24,653 nt of DNA, taken from Phoronis ovalis (lineage: Eukaryota; Phoronida; Phoronidae). The position numbers and the translations under genes are program-made. The stretch is taken from the NCBI GenBank assembly GCA_028565635.1, contig JAOXYB010064167.1, forward strand, positions 1 through 24,653, given 5' to 3'. The first letter of the stretch is position 1. Each line of letters starts with the position of its first letter. This document shows, piece after piece, positions 8,701 through 20,059 of this stretch. Below the pieces are notes generated by a model. The model ran no database searches. It worked only from the letters and a program-made list of their open reading frames with translations, and was not told where the DNA came from.

Positions 8701-11700
8701 CCATGCACGAAGTCTATTTAATCCAGATTAAAAAAGCTACAAAATTTTATGGATTCTGAGTCATACTTGATCTTGTGAGCATCTTGTGATAATGCTATTG
8801 ATCAATAAGAATCCAGATTGAGCATACTGCATACATTTGAGACATACTCTTTCATTTTCACCCTGATTAGCTCATCTTTATAGGGTTGATGTCCTCATTA
8901 CTGATTGTTTTGTCCCAGCTGGTCAAACATTAATAAAATACATTTGCCTCTTTTAAATTGTTTAATCAGAATTTCATATGCAGTATTTAGATGAAACATC
9001 TCAGAAGTAAAATAACTAGTCCCAAGTATGCCTTAGATTTTGGATTATGTCTAGATTATGTGAGTGTGACTTTAAAACTGCTGGGTTTGTCTAATCATAT
9101 TCACTGCACCCTGGTGTAAATGTACAGATGTGACAAGTATTAACATAAATTTTAAAAAAATGAGTACCACAACTGATAATATATCTGGGCTTTGTTAAAC
9201 AAAATGTTTCAGAAATATGTTTTTGTTTTTAATTTTATTTTTATAATCAAATACCTTTAATAAATAATCGACTGCAATTTATACTATTTAATTACATAGC
9301 TTTCAGTGTGTAAGTAAATTGAACAAATAAGACTAACAAGTGCAACAACATATCTGACATCATAACTTGTCACTAGGTGTTGCTGAAACCACCCATTCAG
9401 CTTAGCTGTACACCCTGTTATCCATAATTGGTACTTCCTCCATAAGAACAACAATAATTTCATGATATTTCTTTTAATTACCAGAATGATACTTTGCCAT
9501 CCATTATACTAGATGAGGTGGATGTTGCATCATTATGCCATGCAATATTACAGTTCACCGTTTAAATATATTTGAGCATACAGTTTAGACATGTTAGAAC
9601 GGTAGTGTTTTTGCCCTTTTTCCCAATTTTTTTAATAATAAAATAAAATATTCATTACCAGATTTTGTATCCAACATTTTGCATGTTTACCTGACATATA
9701 CCAAACATAAAGCAGTCTGCTATATTTTCTGTAATGTTGTTTTTGTTTTGAATAATTCATAATTAATGATTATCCATAGGTGCAATTTGATGTGATTTTA
9801 GAACTTTTTGAGATGGGGAGCAGAACACTGACCAACATTGCTAAACCATTTAGCTCTAAACTGGATTAGATACTGCCATGTATCCCTGGTGTACATCATA
9901 TAATATCAAGCTCGTTTATGGTGAATGTGAATGTACAGGACATGGTAGTAAACTCCTCGATAATAAATCCCTTAAATCCAATTGTGAAATTGTACATCAG
10001 GGATAATAAATACCTAAAAACCACTTAACTAATCGCCAGATCATATGTGTATAATTGTGCTACATTAATTTCTGTTTATGGGTTTATGGATTCCTTGTGC
10101 AAAGCAGCTTCACCAAGAGCCGATTGATGTTTCAAGTCCACTCTGGTTAGGTAGGCCTGGGCATGGAAGACACATTTAAAAAAAATATTCTGGCATAACT
10201 GGTTAATTTACTAAATGGTCCAATGCACGAAAAAGTTTTCATCTTCAGAACATGCAGTAACTTCAGACTTGATGTTGCTGCTCCAAATAAAGGACATGAG
10301 GAGAATACACAAAATTACCACTATAAAACTATTTTGGGGGTCTTGAGGCCTGTCTATGAAATTGATGATTTTTGTCCTTCTAAAACAGAGACTTTAGGCA
10401 TCAATTTGTAAATACTAATTTTCATACTCAGAATGCACTTTAAATTCCATTGAAACTTAAGTTAATGTGGATGGTTTCTACCTTTGTCAAAAGTCAGGAG
10501 GGAGTGTTCAGGTGGGAGATTTAAAATTGATTACCAGTATTGACTGATTGGCTACAGTTTGCAGTGTTCTATTGTTTCAAATCACATAGAAATAAACCAC
10601 TTTATTATTTGTGACAAGTTCATGCACATCTATTGAACTGTAAGGCACCTAGATATTATTTGTTAGTTTTTGATAAAACATTTCATCAGCAGTTAATTAT
10701 TATCTTTGGCAGATATTGAACAGTAAGGTACTACTTTATTGCTGTCAACAGGTAATATGTGATCAACAGGTAATTATTATTTTTGACAGGCATTGAACAG
10801 TAAGGTACCAAGTTATTTTATGTTTTTAGTGAAAAGTTTCACTAACAGATAATTGCTATTTTCATAGCTTCCGTTTTGAAGCTGTTGTTCACATCATTTC
10901 CTTTCATTTTGTGGTAATGTGAATTTATTACAGAGCTGTAGATTTATGTGTCTACATTAGTCTTGGCATTATTGCAAGAGAAATCCCAAGAGTAATCCTG
11001 GTCTGTGTACGACTCTGGGATTATGAATGTAACTAATTCTAAAATACACAAAGTATGAAAACAATTATTATTAATTGTAATTCTTTTCACCAAAGAAAAT
11101 TGCTAGGTGGGCTTTAGCTGCTTAAGTAAACATTATAAACACACACTTTTTTTTAGTAAACATCACTTGTTTTTGACAAATTATGATTTTAAAAAAAATG
11201 TATATACCAAATAGGGTTTGAGATCAACCTAGAGTCTGATCTAAGAACATACTGGTTAGAGAGCTACCATTTTGTGAAGTTTTTAATCCTCTCGAAAGTT
11301 TATTGCTTATCTTAATTTACTCCTGTTGATTTTGCTTTTATTATACACATGCATAAACAAATTAACAGAGTTTAATTTAATGTTCTCTGACAGATATAAA
11401 CTTGTATGGTTTGTTTTAATTATTGATTACGGTAGTACTGTTATTGTTTCAGAGTTGTCTGTAAGAGTTGAGCTGTGGGATATTTAATCTGTCCATAATA
11501 AAATCTATAAATACAATGTATATTGATACAATGTATATTGTATGACTGATGTATAATTAATATATTAGCTTGTTAAAGTTTCAGTCTAATTATCCGATGT
11601 TCAATCAATAAAAGATTATGTATAGTCAATGTGATTGTAATTGTTTCTATACTAAGTGCGAAAAAGTAGCAATGAATTCAGTGCCTTCTAGGTGTTATAT

Positions 11701-12793
11701 CTGTAGAGGCTATGGGGTATGCAGAAGGGTTGTTATTACTAGGAGTTTCTAACTAAGAGTCACAAAAAAGAGTGAAATTTCTTTGATGAAATTATGATTT
11801 CTGAATTGTTAAGCTTTAGGCCATTTTACGGTAGCAATCTCAGACTTTTCTATGAAATGGATAAAAAAATGAGATATTTAATCAAATTTTATCTATTAGA
11901 CACTTACTGTTAAATAGCCTATACATTCATGCATATATGTGCATTTTGTTTGTACAAAGATAAATCTAGTACTGATTTTCAATAATTTTTTATTTAAAAC
12001 CCATATTAATTACCTTTTGGCATATCCATTGCCTGGTAGCTAATATTAAATAATGCAATGATCCATTGGGCATTTTTGCTCTCTGCTATAAGGATATGCA
12101 TATTAAATAAATCTGGTACAATGGTACTACATTGAGCAAATATATCACATGACCTCTGTTGCCAAATGAAATTGGTGTACCATGCTAATAATAATGGTAA
12201 ATTGAATTGTTATTGAATGCCACAGACTGTGTTGGTAGTGACATCTAGAGGAGCAACCAGTTATAAGAAGGTACATCATAGCAGTCACTGTCAAACGTTA
12301 AAATCTTAGATCACAATGTCCTTTAGCGCCACCTGCAATTTTACTATGTAACTGCCTTGCTAATCCTAAAGTAATTTTGCTTCATTTTGAATATGCATAC
12401 TTTGCTTCCTGTGTTGCAAAGCAAATAAGGACACTAATTAAAATTCCAATTTCTTGACACCTTTGCAAGTTTACAGTAATGTCTTAAAAATCGTACAAAA
12501 CAATTGTTATGGTGGAATTCATTTGCATGACCATAATTCTGTGGTTAAATCTAGGAAATGGACTGAGAAATAGGTCATTATTCATATAGCTGACAGTCAA
12601 TAATTTAAACTCGAAACTGGAAACATTCAGTACTTTGTAAAGCACAATAGTGTGTGTGTTTTGCAATCTCTTCGTACAAACCTACATATAATGTCCTTGC
12701 CAAGCAACTACAACTGGCATGTAACAACATAACATTTTCACTGTTTTGTTTCACAACCACTACATTAATTGTATTACTTCTTTAAAATTGCAG
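5760..12793 (+). other. RAPGEF2: Intron 1 of the coding region (phase 0, about 7.0 kb)
   Basis: It begins GTTTGT and ends TTTAAAATTGCAG. Both flanking exons join between codons, giving an ungapped match to the family (R-T-Y-K joined to D-L-D-V). Inside are AT microsatellite tracts (about 6661-6684 and 7428-7448) and one tandem repeat at 10615-10867. The short ORFs on either strand lack splice context and coding character. A motif AGCGCCACCTGC near 12325 resembles one half of a CTCF-type site, but this is weak. Confidence 0.8.
10615..10867 (+). repeat. Three tandem copies of an ~80-bp repeat
   Basis: The marker ATTGAACWGTAAGG starts at 10632, 10715 and 10792 (spacings 83 and 77). Each copy ends in a related T-rich piece (TATCTTTGGCAG, ATTTTTGACAG, ATTTTCATAG). 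The middle copy also holds a small internal duplication of CAACAGGTAAT. The copies are diverged, so the array is not recent. Each copy end looks like a splice acceptor and each GTAAGG like a donor, but no open frame supports exons. Confidence 0.65.
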
Positions 12794-12921
12794 GACTTGG
12801 ATGTCATATTCTCTTACCTTAAAGCATTAGAAGCATTAACGTCATTACGAGAGCCTGCTCTTAGAGCTATATGCAAGACTATTCGTTATGAATTCCATGG
12901 AGCTAATGCTGTACTTTACAA
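12794..12921 (+). CDS. RAPGEF2: RAPGEF2/6-type Rap GEF, second coding exon
   Basis: A 128-base exon follows TTTAAAATTGCAG and ends ACAA|GTAAGTAG, both good splice signals. Entered in phase 0 it encodes 42 residues plus two bases, beginning DLDVIFSYLKALEAL, with TSLREPALR and KTIRYEFHGANAVLY further on. Remembered vertebrate RAPGEF2 has D-L-E-I-V-Y-S-Y-L, E-A-L-S-N-L-R-E and E-T-V-R-Y-E-R at the same spacing, and the match is gap-free. This is the helical lead-in and first strands of the N-terminal cyclic-nucleotide-binding-like domain. The A/G-ending codons and open frame contrast with the stop-dense surroundings. It is the strongest single piece of homology in the window together with the next exon. 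Confidence 0.93.
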
Positions 12922-13205
12922 GTAAGTAGCTACAGGATATGGAGATACACAAGCTGAAGAGCGAGACCCAATTTCATTCTACTGTGTTTTACAGACATCC
13001 CTGCTTGGCTTTTCAGCTCGGACATTGAGCTGTGGGTACAATTATATTAGATTTTTGACGCATATTTATCCTCTATATATTCTGCATTACAGTTTTTAAG
13101 CAGTTACATTCTTGCTGTAAATCTGGAGGTGAATAAACTTATCTATCCTTGTTATTTGTTCTCCAGTTTTATCTGGTTAATTTTCATAAACATTCTTTAT
13201 TGCAG
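12922..13205 (+). other. RAPGEF2: Short intron 2 (284 bp, phase 2)
   Basis: It starts GTAAGTAG and ends AACATTCTTTATTGCAG. It is much shorter than its neighbours. The codon AA|T (Asn) spans the junction and keeps the domain in frame. Confidence 0.9.
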
Positions 13206-13289
13206 TCGTGGAGAATCAAGTATCTGCTGGTATATTTTACTCTCAGGTTCTGTGTTTATAGATGGATCTATGTTTTTGCCAAGGAGCAG
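13206..13289 (+). CDS. RAPGEF2: RAPGEF2/6-type Rap GEF, third coding exon
   Basis: An 84-base exon between TTATTGCAG and the consensus donor AGCAG|GTAAGT. With two bases carried from the previous exon it encodes NRGESSICWYILLSGSV followed by FIDGSMFLPRS, then leaves AG for the next codon (phase 2). W-Y-I-L-L-S-G-S-V is the hallmark strand-turn of cyclic-nucleotide-binding domains. S-M-F-L-P-R-S is characteristic of PDZ-GEF proteins, where remembered vertebrate sequence continues S-F-G-K-R. The phosphate-binding cassette and the REM, PDZ, RA and CDC25 domains would lie downstream of this window. In this family the first such domain is regarded as degenerate, and binding of cAMP is disputed. 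Confidence 0.93.
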
Positions 13290-14034
13290 GTAAGTCTTCT
13301 ACAGTGTGGAAACTTAAATAATATTGTTATCATAATTCGTCACATCATCCTTATCACCAACACTCAACGGTCATTATCAGCATCACTGTAACAGTTTACT
13401 GGTGCAATTCACTGGTTCCCACAATCCTTTGCTTGGCAACCAAACTGCAAGTAACCGTCTACCACCAATTCCTGGTTTTTACCTATTGTCTTCCATCAGA
13501 TGACACTCATTCCTCTGGTGAACATCACAGTAACGGAAGCGCTGCCTGGTGGAAGAGCACATTATCTGTCATGCTATCCTTGTCTCAAAATAGATAACCA
13601 ATGAAACTAATTGACTTAACTAACCAATCATAGCCATTGGAAGGATATTGATCACCAGTATCGTACTTGCCTGCTGAGTGACAATGGAAACCAGCAAACG
13701 AGTACAAAGATTTGTGATTCTTAATGTTCATAGATAGCCATAAGATCTGCAGTTTTATTTTCTTGTCTCGACAACAATATCTTTGAAAGAAATAAAAGAA
13801 GAAATTATAACTGGGACCACGACTATATCACTGGTTTCCTCATAAAAGACAAATTATTTCACGCAATATAAGGTTTACTTCCTCTAGGTGTCAGCACTAT
13901 ATAGTGCTGCACACTTCCCTGTTGTCTGTAAGAATTATCTCTTAATATAAATTTGCACATTTTCAAATGACTGCTTTCAACGTCAGCTTTATACTTTCTA
14001 GTTTACCGAACCATTTTTTATGTGAGACATTTGC

Positions 14035-14074
14035 GTAAATGGTTTAAGACGTAAATGGGTAAATGGTATAAGAC
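14035..14074 (+). repeat. Small direct duplication, period 24 bp
   Basis: GTAAATGGTTTAAGAC (14035-14050) recurs at 14059-14074 with one difference, and AGACATTTGC precedes and follows the pair. This is a local slippage-type duplication in the intron. Confidence 0.6.
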
Positions 14075-14971
14075 ATTTGCATAACTGTATGAACCAGGTA
14101 CGCAACATATAAACGTTCCATTAACATTTTTTGTCTCCCCATTCCTAATCCATTTAGTTAAGAAAGAAACCTATTTATTTTCAATTAAAAAGTAATGAAA
14201 ATCTGTAAAAGAAGGTTATGAAAGATATATAGAGTCTGCCAATGAGATTAAATATGTTCAATGTAATCTCTTAGCTCTGGTAAACTAGTATATCATTCCC
14301 TCACAAAAGAAAATGTATACTATACCCTGATAGGATTATTTACGGCTAACTAACCAAATAGGATGAATATAAAGTTTTCAGGAAGATGTAATGCACATTA
14401 AATAAGGCAGAGTAGTACTCTGTTGACTAATTGGATAAGTTTGTTACCAAGGCAGGACGTTACATTAAAATCTCTGTGGTTGTAAGTAATGCCATATTTG
14501 TTCACATTTGATAGTATAAGGTTAAAAGAAGACTAGTATTAATAATTCTAGGCACGTTTCCCATTTTAATGAAATGCAAACTTTTTTGGAGAATGGCAAA
14601 TGTGGGCAATTTTTTCTGTACTGCTATATAGTGTTACGTACTATGATGTTTTTTTATCAATATGATAACCAAACTATTGTGAACCAAGGATTAATGAATG
14701 CTGTGCTGTAGGAACTGCTTAATTGTCTGCTGAATATTCAAAGGGTAGTACCGATTTCTCTCTGTACTCTGTGTTAAATCATTTAAATGAAGGACTGCCT
14801 GTCTTGACGTATGATCATATTTAAGCTTAGACGTTGCGGTAAAGTTTGCAAAGCTAGTGGATGACGTTTTGTGCTTGCTTAATTTCTGTGTCAAAGTTGT
14901 TGGCAATTGTTTGTTTATGTGTTGGATACAAAAACCATGGATACTTTAGGAGTACTGGTCAGCTTTCCCAG

Positions 14972-14998
14972 TGTCCGAAGAAGCAGACACTGCCAAAG
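14972..14998 (+). CDS. Candidate 27-nt in-frame microexon of the Rap GEF
   Basis: A pyrimidine-rich acceptor (CAGCTTTCCCAG, ending 14971) and a good donor (AAAG|GTAATT, 14999) bracket 27 bases. Joined in phase 2 to the third exon they read S-V-R-R-S-R-H-C-Q and again leave AG, so the piece is symmetric and could be inserted or skipped without changing the frame. The basic, serine-containing peptide would fall just after L-P-R-S in the cyclic-nucleotide-binding-like domain. I know of no family counterpart, and such a short stretch can arise by chance. A competing acceptor at 14949 would give a 49-base exon that changes the phase. Confidence 0.2.
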
Positions 14999-16990
14999 GT
15001 AATTGTTTGTTTATTTTCAGTCATAGGAACTATTGGTCATCCTAGGTTAAGCACAGTTTATATATGTTAATGACCTGGTTAATATTTTAATTATTGTTTT
15101 AGACTTGTGTCAGGTCACTATTTTCATATTGTCTATAATTGATAACTAATCTATTTTGCCATTATGGACAAACAAATGACAGCAAAAACAGTATGGGTGT
15201 AACATGAATAGGGATGCCCAGTGCAAAACAATTCACGCATAATCTGGGTCATATTTACTTCCTTAAAAAGGTTGAATTATTCTGAATTTCAAATTTTTTT
15301 TGTAGTGTTTACACCATAAAGTTTGAAACAAATTTTCAGCATATATTATCGTATTATAGGAACTTGTAATTGTAGCAGAGATTCCAGCAGAGCCGATTAA
15401 GATTATATCACTAAATTTGAAAGACAAAAAACAGTATAATTGCCACATTCAATTTGTTTTGTACATTTAAAATGGACTTTAAATATACTAAGTATAGCTC
15501 AGACTGAAGGACCTCTTGCTGAACTTAGCTCAATAGCCTAGTTCATGAGACACCTCTGTTGTAATCTGACATTCCATCACATTCAAGTTGATCAACTTTC
15601 TGGTTAATAACAAATGATTGCAACACTTGGATGATTCCACTGAATACAAACCTATGTACCCTATGATTTATACATTTTATCAGCTCTATGTACAAGTCAA
15701 CAGGGTCTCTAGCTAGGTCTTGTGGATTTAGATTCTAAATAGTACTTTAAGTATTGATTTGGTGTTGAACAGATTTGATACCGGGGTAATTTTAGGAGAA
15801 AAGTGTACGCTTTTGATTCAGTTATACTGAAGGTAAGTTTGTTTTTAAAAGAGGATAATTTTGGTTGATTATGACACATCATGTTTGTATGTTAACATAA
15901 TGTATAACATAATATACACAAGTAAAATAATAATAATCCTCCTTACTCTGGTTCCTTTGTACATATATATATATACATATAAACAGAGTTCTTAATTATG
16001 ATTGTATCTGAATGTTTATTAATTAAGGTAAATCAGGGTTCCACTAGGTCAAGTATTTGCTGAATTGAATCTGTGCTTGTTGCAGATCAATAACTGAGCA
16101 ATGCTTTCCATAAACAAAACAAGCATTTCTTACCTAATAATATTTGAAGAATATGAATTATGTAGGCCATGTATTTATAATAGTGTATCCAAGAACGGAC
16201 AGTTGATGCTGAAGCTATACTTGAAAAACAGAAGTGTACTTCTTGTTTGAAAATATTATAGAATGCATTACTTCACATTTATCATTAGTAACTTTTTCTT
16301 TTTAACAAGAGAAGAGTTAATGTATGCCAAATCTGTCCTCATATATTAGTTTCATTTCTGATTTAACAATAGAGATTACAACTTTAAACTGATGAGGTAT
16401 TTTGTATTTCTCTATATGAGTTCTACTGTTTCACAATGGTCATATGTTACCTGGATAACTTTGATTAGTTTATCTTCAAGGCTTAAACCCTTGAAATGTT
16501 ATCTTGTTTTTAACAGTTTTATATGAATTTATTTATGGTTCTTTAAATGGAGGATAAAGGGCAAAAGAACATGAATCTTTGTTAGCCTGAATGAATGTGC
16601 ATTTAATGACAACTTGATTCAGTAAATCTTACTTAAATTTAAATTTAGGTCTGATGAAAACCTATTAGTAAAAGTAGTATTCAGTTTTGGGATTAAAGTT
16701 ATGTTTGACCTTGTTATATTACATGGTAATTTACCTGCTGGTATAAGTATGTGTTGCTGCAGAACAGCGCCCTCTTTGGGTCAGTTTAAAAATCTGAAAA
16801 TTCTTCTGACAGACAGCTTGCAAAAATTAAGATGACAGAAACATTTTGACATTAAATTACATGTTTTTATTTCCTCTTAAAATATACTCTTATAAGTTGG
16901 TAGTAATTGCAAATGCAATTCAATTATACTTTATACTATTGGAAGTTTTTTTTTGCCTCAAATGACATGAACATCAAATATGATAAATAT

Positions 16991-17175
16991 AGTCAGCCTG
17001 CATGGTTATAGCCAGACTGGTAAGGAGTCTGACTTGTAATCTTGAGATTTGGTTATGGGTACTGCATATTTTAGTCAGCCATAAAATGAGTATCTGCTAG
17101 TGTGACCAAAATTGTAAGTTTGTTCAGTGCCAAGTGGCGAGTACTGCAGTATGAGCCGGCCAATAAGCTGGGTAT
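16991..17175 (+). mobile_element. tRNA-derived SINE-like element
   Basis: 16994-17070 resembles a decayed tRNA. It has an A-box-like TAGCCAGACTGG with GGTAAGGAGT (D arm), an anticodon-loop-like CTTGTAA (Thr TGT position) with imperfect stem, and a B-box-like GGTTATGGGTACT. It is followed by AGTCAGCCATAAAATGAGTA and a further non-tRNA body ending near GAGCCGGCCAATAAGCTGGG. A tRNA head plus a body containing ATAAAATGAGTAYCTG is typical of invertebrate tRNA-derived SINEs. The octamer AGTCAGCC occurs at 16991-16998 and again at 17073-17080. No target-site duplication or tail was found, so the copy is old or its ends are misplaced. It is not a functional tRNA. Confidence 0.6.
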
Positions 17176-19660
17176 TCATATAATCTTATGAAAACATCTG
17201 TTTTTGATTCCAGACTATAAAACCTATATCTTTACCTAATTAATGTGAATGTAAATTCATACATAATGTTTCGTATGTAAAAACCAATTTGATTTACCCT
17301 GTATGATATAATTGGGCTGTAGATAAACAGATTATTATTTTTATCATAAATATTCATGTAATCTCTCAGATCAGATGTATTTAGAACATTTGGTAAAAGT
17401 ATGTTGCATGCATAAACATTAAAAAATTATGTGTACGTGGGTATGTAAATGTCACAATCATGTTTCATTGATCTCATTATTCCAAATGCATATGAAGGTA
17501 CTGCATACATAATTATAACTGTAATTATAAAACTGTACTTGCCATGAGGGTATCTGCTAGGAATTAATGTTTCCTTAGTTAATTTGTGAAGGGAATCTGT
17601 TTCATGGTCTCTGATTGGGTCCTTGGTTGAGTGCCGGAAATTGATAGGTCTGCACTTATTATACTATCAGTACTGAGTAGTAGCACCCAAGGTTGACATA
17701 ACAAAACCTTGTTAACATACAAATGGAGGGATACAAGATAATTGCACTACCTATTTTAATGAAAAATATGGGGACTCGGACTATCCTTTTGCTTGCATGT
17801 TTAAAATGCTGTCTATTGAAACAATGTGAAAACACACTAGAGAGCATCAAACATAGTTCCATTACACTAAATAAATCCTTTGAAGGCATTCTTGGCATAG
17901 CAAAATCTTTAAAAAAAATCCTGGGTGCATGCATGGTCTGGGTAGGCTCTGTAGCATTTTATAGGTGTTAATGTGCACACGATTAGATAGAGCATGAAGT
18001 GTTCTTGGAGGTAAACTATTTTTGGCTTTGTTTACGTACCAGTTTGTGAGGGTACTTGACAAAAAACTTGATAGGGGTGTGAGGCCATAGGTAAAAAACC
18101 CTTAACCTGTAGAAAAAGTTACTTTCCAAAAATATACGCCCGCACCACCTTGTGGTAAACAATTCGTAAGTAGCTGTACTTGGGGCGAGATTATGATCAA
18201 CGATATCAAGAAATATGTCATTTATGGTAATTAATTATTTATTGAAAATATATATTACCCACAGTATTTGTCAAATCAACATAAAAAAGATATCAGTGGT
18301 AAAAAATAAGGTTTAAAAAGAGGCCCTTGGGGTGTGGCACAAATATGCAGTCACTTTGAAGAGAGAACCCCCTGGCAGGTTGCTGGTGAAAAATGAAAAA
18401 TGTAAAAAACAAAAACCAAGGATAAAAAATTATCTAATCCCAGATATTGTGTGAGAGTTTGGTAATATTTTTATTTAATGTCGAAATATCTCATTTCCCA
18501 ATTACAACTGATGGGAGGTCAGTTTAGTGGTGTACTCTCAACATGGTGCCTGGCAATCAGTGTGATTCTTTAATGATGTATTAGAAAAATCATGTTAAAA
18601 ATATATGTTAAAAACATCCATAAGCGCCTCTGACAGAATATTTATGAGTAAGTTCCTCCCCTGGGGACAAGACAAAACATTCTGTTCCATGAAAATATGG
18701 TTTCAGTTCCATTTGGTTAGTAACCTACAGGCTTGTAGCACCTTTTTATAATGCATTTTCAGTAAATTCTTCTACATTTAAATGAGAATTTTCAAAACTA
18801 AATAATGCAAAAGCACTATAGTGGTTGTGGATATTTATAATTTGAAATATGTTATATGCCCATATGTACATATGAATTCTTTTACTGATTAGATGGAAAA
18901 CTGAGACTAATTAGCATATGGCAGTGAAACAATAGCTTTGACCAGTTTGTCAATTCTGTACAAACTCAAGTACAAGTTGTTACTCCATCTGATCTTTGAC
19001 CTTATATCCTACCAGACAGAAATATATCAGCAACAATCTTCCACAGCAGTTTCTGATGCAGCTATTTTTCTCTTAAACGTCATGTTATTAAAGTTTCATG
19101 ACTATGCGGGTGAATACGATGTGCTGTACAAGGTTTTTAATCGTACTTTTGACCCAATTATATAATTGATGTATCAAGGTAGACTGGGCTCAGTTTGAAT
19201 AAAGTTGTGGTATCATTGTATATTTTCTTTTTCAAACTAACTGACACTTTATTCATTGCTTACCTTGATAAATTAGAATTTTTCAACTGTGTAATTTATA
19301 TTTAGTCATATTTAAATACTAATAGTATTATAAGGGCCCAAAATTCCAATTACTCAAAATGATTAATTCACTGATAGTACTGTAATAAATGAATAAATAA
19401 GAGTAACATTGTCACCTAGCAATATCTTTCATCCTCATATAATTAGTCCTTCTTTATAGCCTGTAGACAGGCTAGCATCAAGGAGGGAAACAATAAAGAA
19501 TTTACTGTATTATTAATAAGCTTGTTGTTAGAGTATTTGTGTTGAATAATCTTCTCTTTTTTATATTTTTTTTGTAAACCAGCCATCATTTAATTAATTA
19601 GATTATAAAGTATCAGGATAGATGGCGTTCGTACGTGTATTTCTCAAATATGCTTTTTTG

Positions 19661-20059
19661 TCACATCCTTGCTAGAGCATCTAAGTAATTTACCAAAATA
19701 CAAAAAAGGAATACTATTAATGTCACTCCTTTATAAAAAATACTATCTGAGCCTATATTGCCAGAATCCTGAGACAGTTTGATAATTTTTGAAGCTTTTG
19801 GCCATTTAAGTTTTACTTTTTTGTACCAATTTCTTGTGATTGGTTGAAGCATAAATCTAGCAATATAGGCAAATATAGGAACTGGAAGCAGACTTAACAA
19901 GAGGGGTCTTCTGTGATCACATTCATTCTTAATTGTTCTGCTTGCAGTGGGTTGTCCAGTCAGACCAAAATTTCTGGCATATTTACCGGTCATAACAATG
20001 TTCTTTGAAGAAAATATTTGATCTGATACAGTTGCACTTTGCTGGTAATCTTCAGACAT
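19661..20059 (-). CDS. Antisense ORF for a small two-segment membrane protein
   Basis: The ORF has 132 codons, from an ATG (20057-20059) that lies 12 bases after an in-frame TAA (20069-20071) to a TGA stop. It is the longest open frame in the window. I do not recognise it. The first 50 residues are polar (starting MSEDYQQSATVSD). A hydrophobic stretch spans about 52-70 (PLLLSLLPVPIFAYIARF), a strongly basic loop with several lysines about 80-94, and a second hydrophobic stretch 111-127 (GVTLIVFLFCILVNYL). That is a helical-hairpin layout usual in small organelle or ER membrane proteins. The start context is weak (C at -3). It lies antisense inside the Rap GEF intron and could be a single-exon nested gene, a retrocopy, or a chance ORF; length in such A+T-rich DNA mildly favours coding. 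Confidence 0.4.
   Translation of the reverse strand: MSEDYQQSATVSDQIFSSKNIVMTGKYARNFGLTGQPTASRTIKNECDHRRPLLLSLLPVPIFAYIARFMLQPITRNWYKKVKLKWPKASKIIKLSQDSGNIGSDSIFYKGVTLIVFLFCILVNYLDALARM

Noticed and set aside
9881-10005. Inverted pair TATCCCTGGTGTAC / GTACATCAGGGATA
   Set aside because: 13 of 14 bases pair, but the arms are about 97 bp apart with no further symmetry; insufficient for an element call.
10223-10411. 62-codon + strand ORF
   Set aside because: No domain, no splice context; stops are dense on both sides.
12322-12334. AGCGCCACCTGC (and CAGCGCCCTCTTT near 16765) as CTCF-like sites
   Set aside because: They match only half of the animal CTCF consensus; such partial matches are common and nothing else supports them.
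15021-15045. Strong acceptor TTTGTTTATTTTCAG followed by a 25-base segment ending before GTTAAG
   Set aside because: In the phase left by exon 3 the segment reads into TAG; it has no open frame consistent with the gene.
16685-16725. Acceptor-like TTCAG followed by a phase-2 frame reading S-F-G-I-K-V-M, similar to the expected S-F-G-K-R exon
   Set aside because: The acceptor lacks a pyrimidine tract, identity ends after S-F-G, and a match this short is expected by chance in 11 kb. Upstream exons are highly conserved, so the true exon should match better.
16918-16933. Palindrome AATTGCAAATGCAATT
   Set aside because: A 16-bp A+T-rich near-palindrome is expected by chance in a window of this size.
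17659-18062. Overlapping ORFs of 66-91 codons on both strands
   Set aside because: Mutually overlapping frames with no splice signals or recognisable protein features; chance ORFs.
18938-19165. 75-codon + strand ORF
   Set aside because: No splice sites with a consistent phase and no homology recognised; leucine/isoleucine-rich content follows from A+T-rich DNA.
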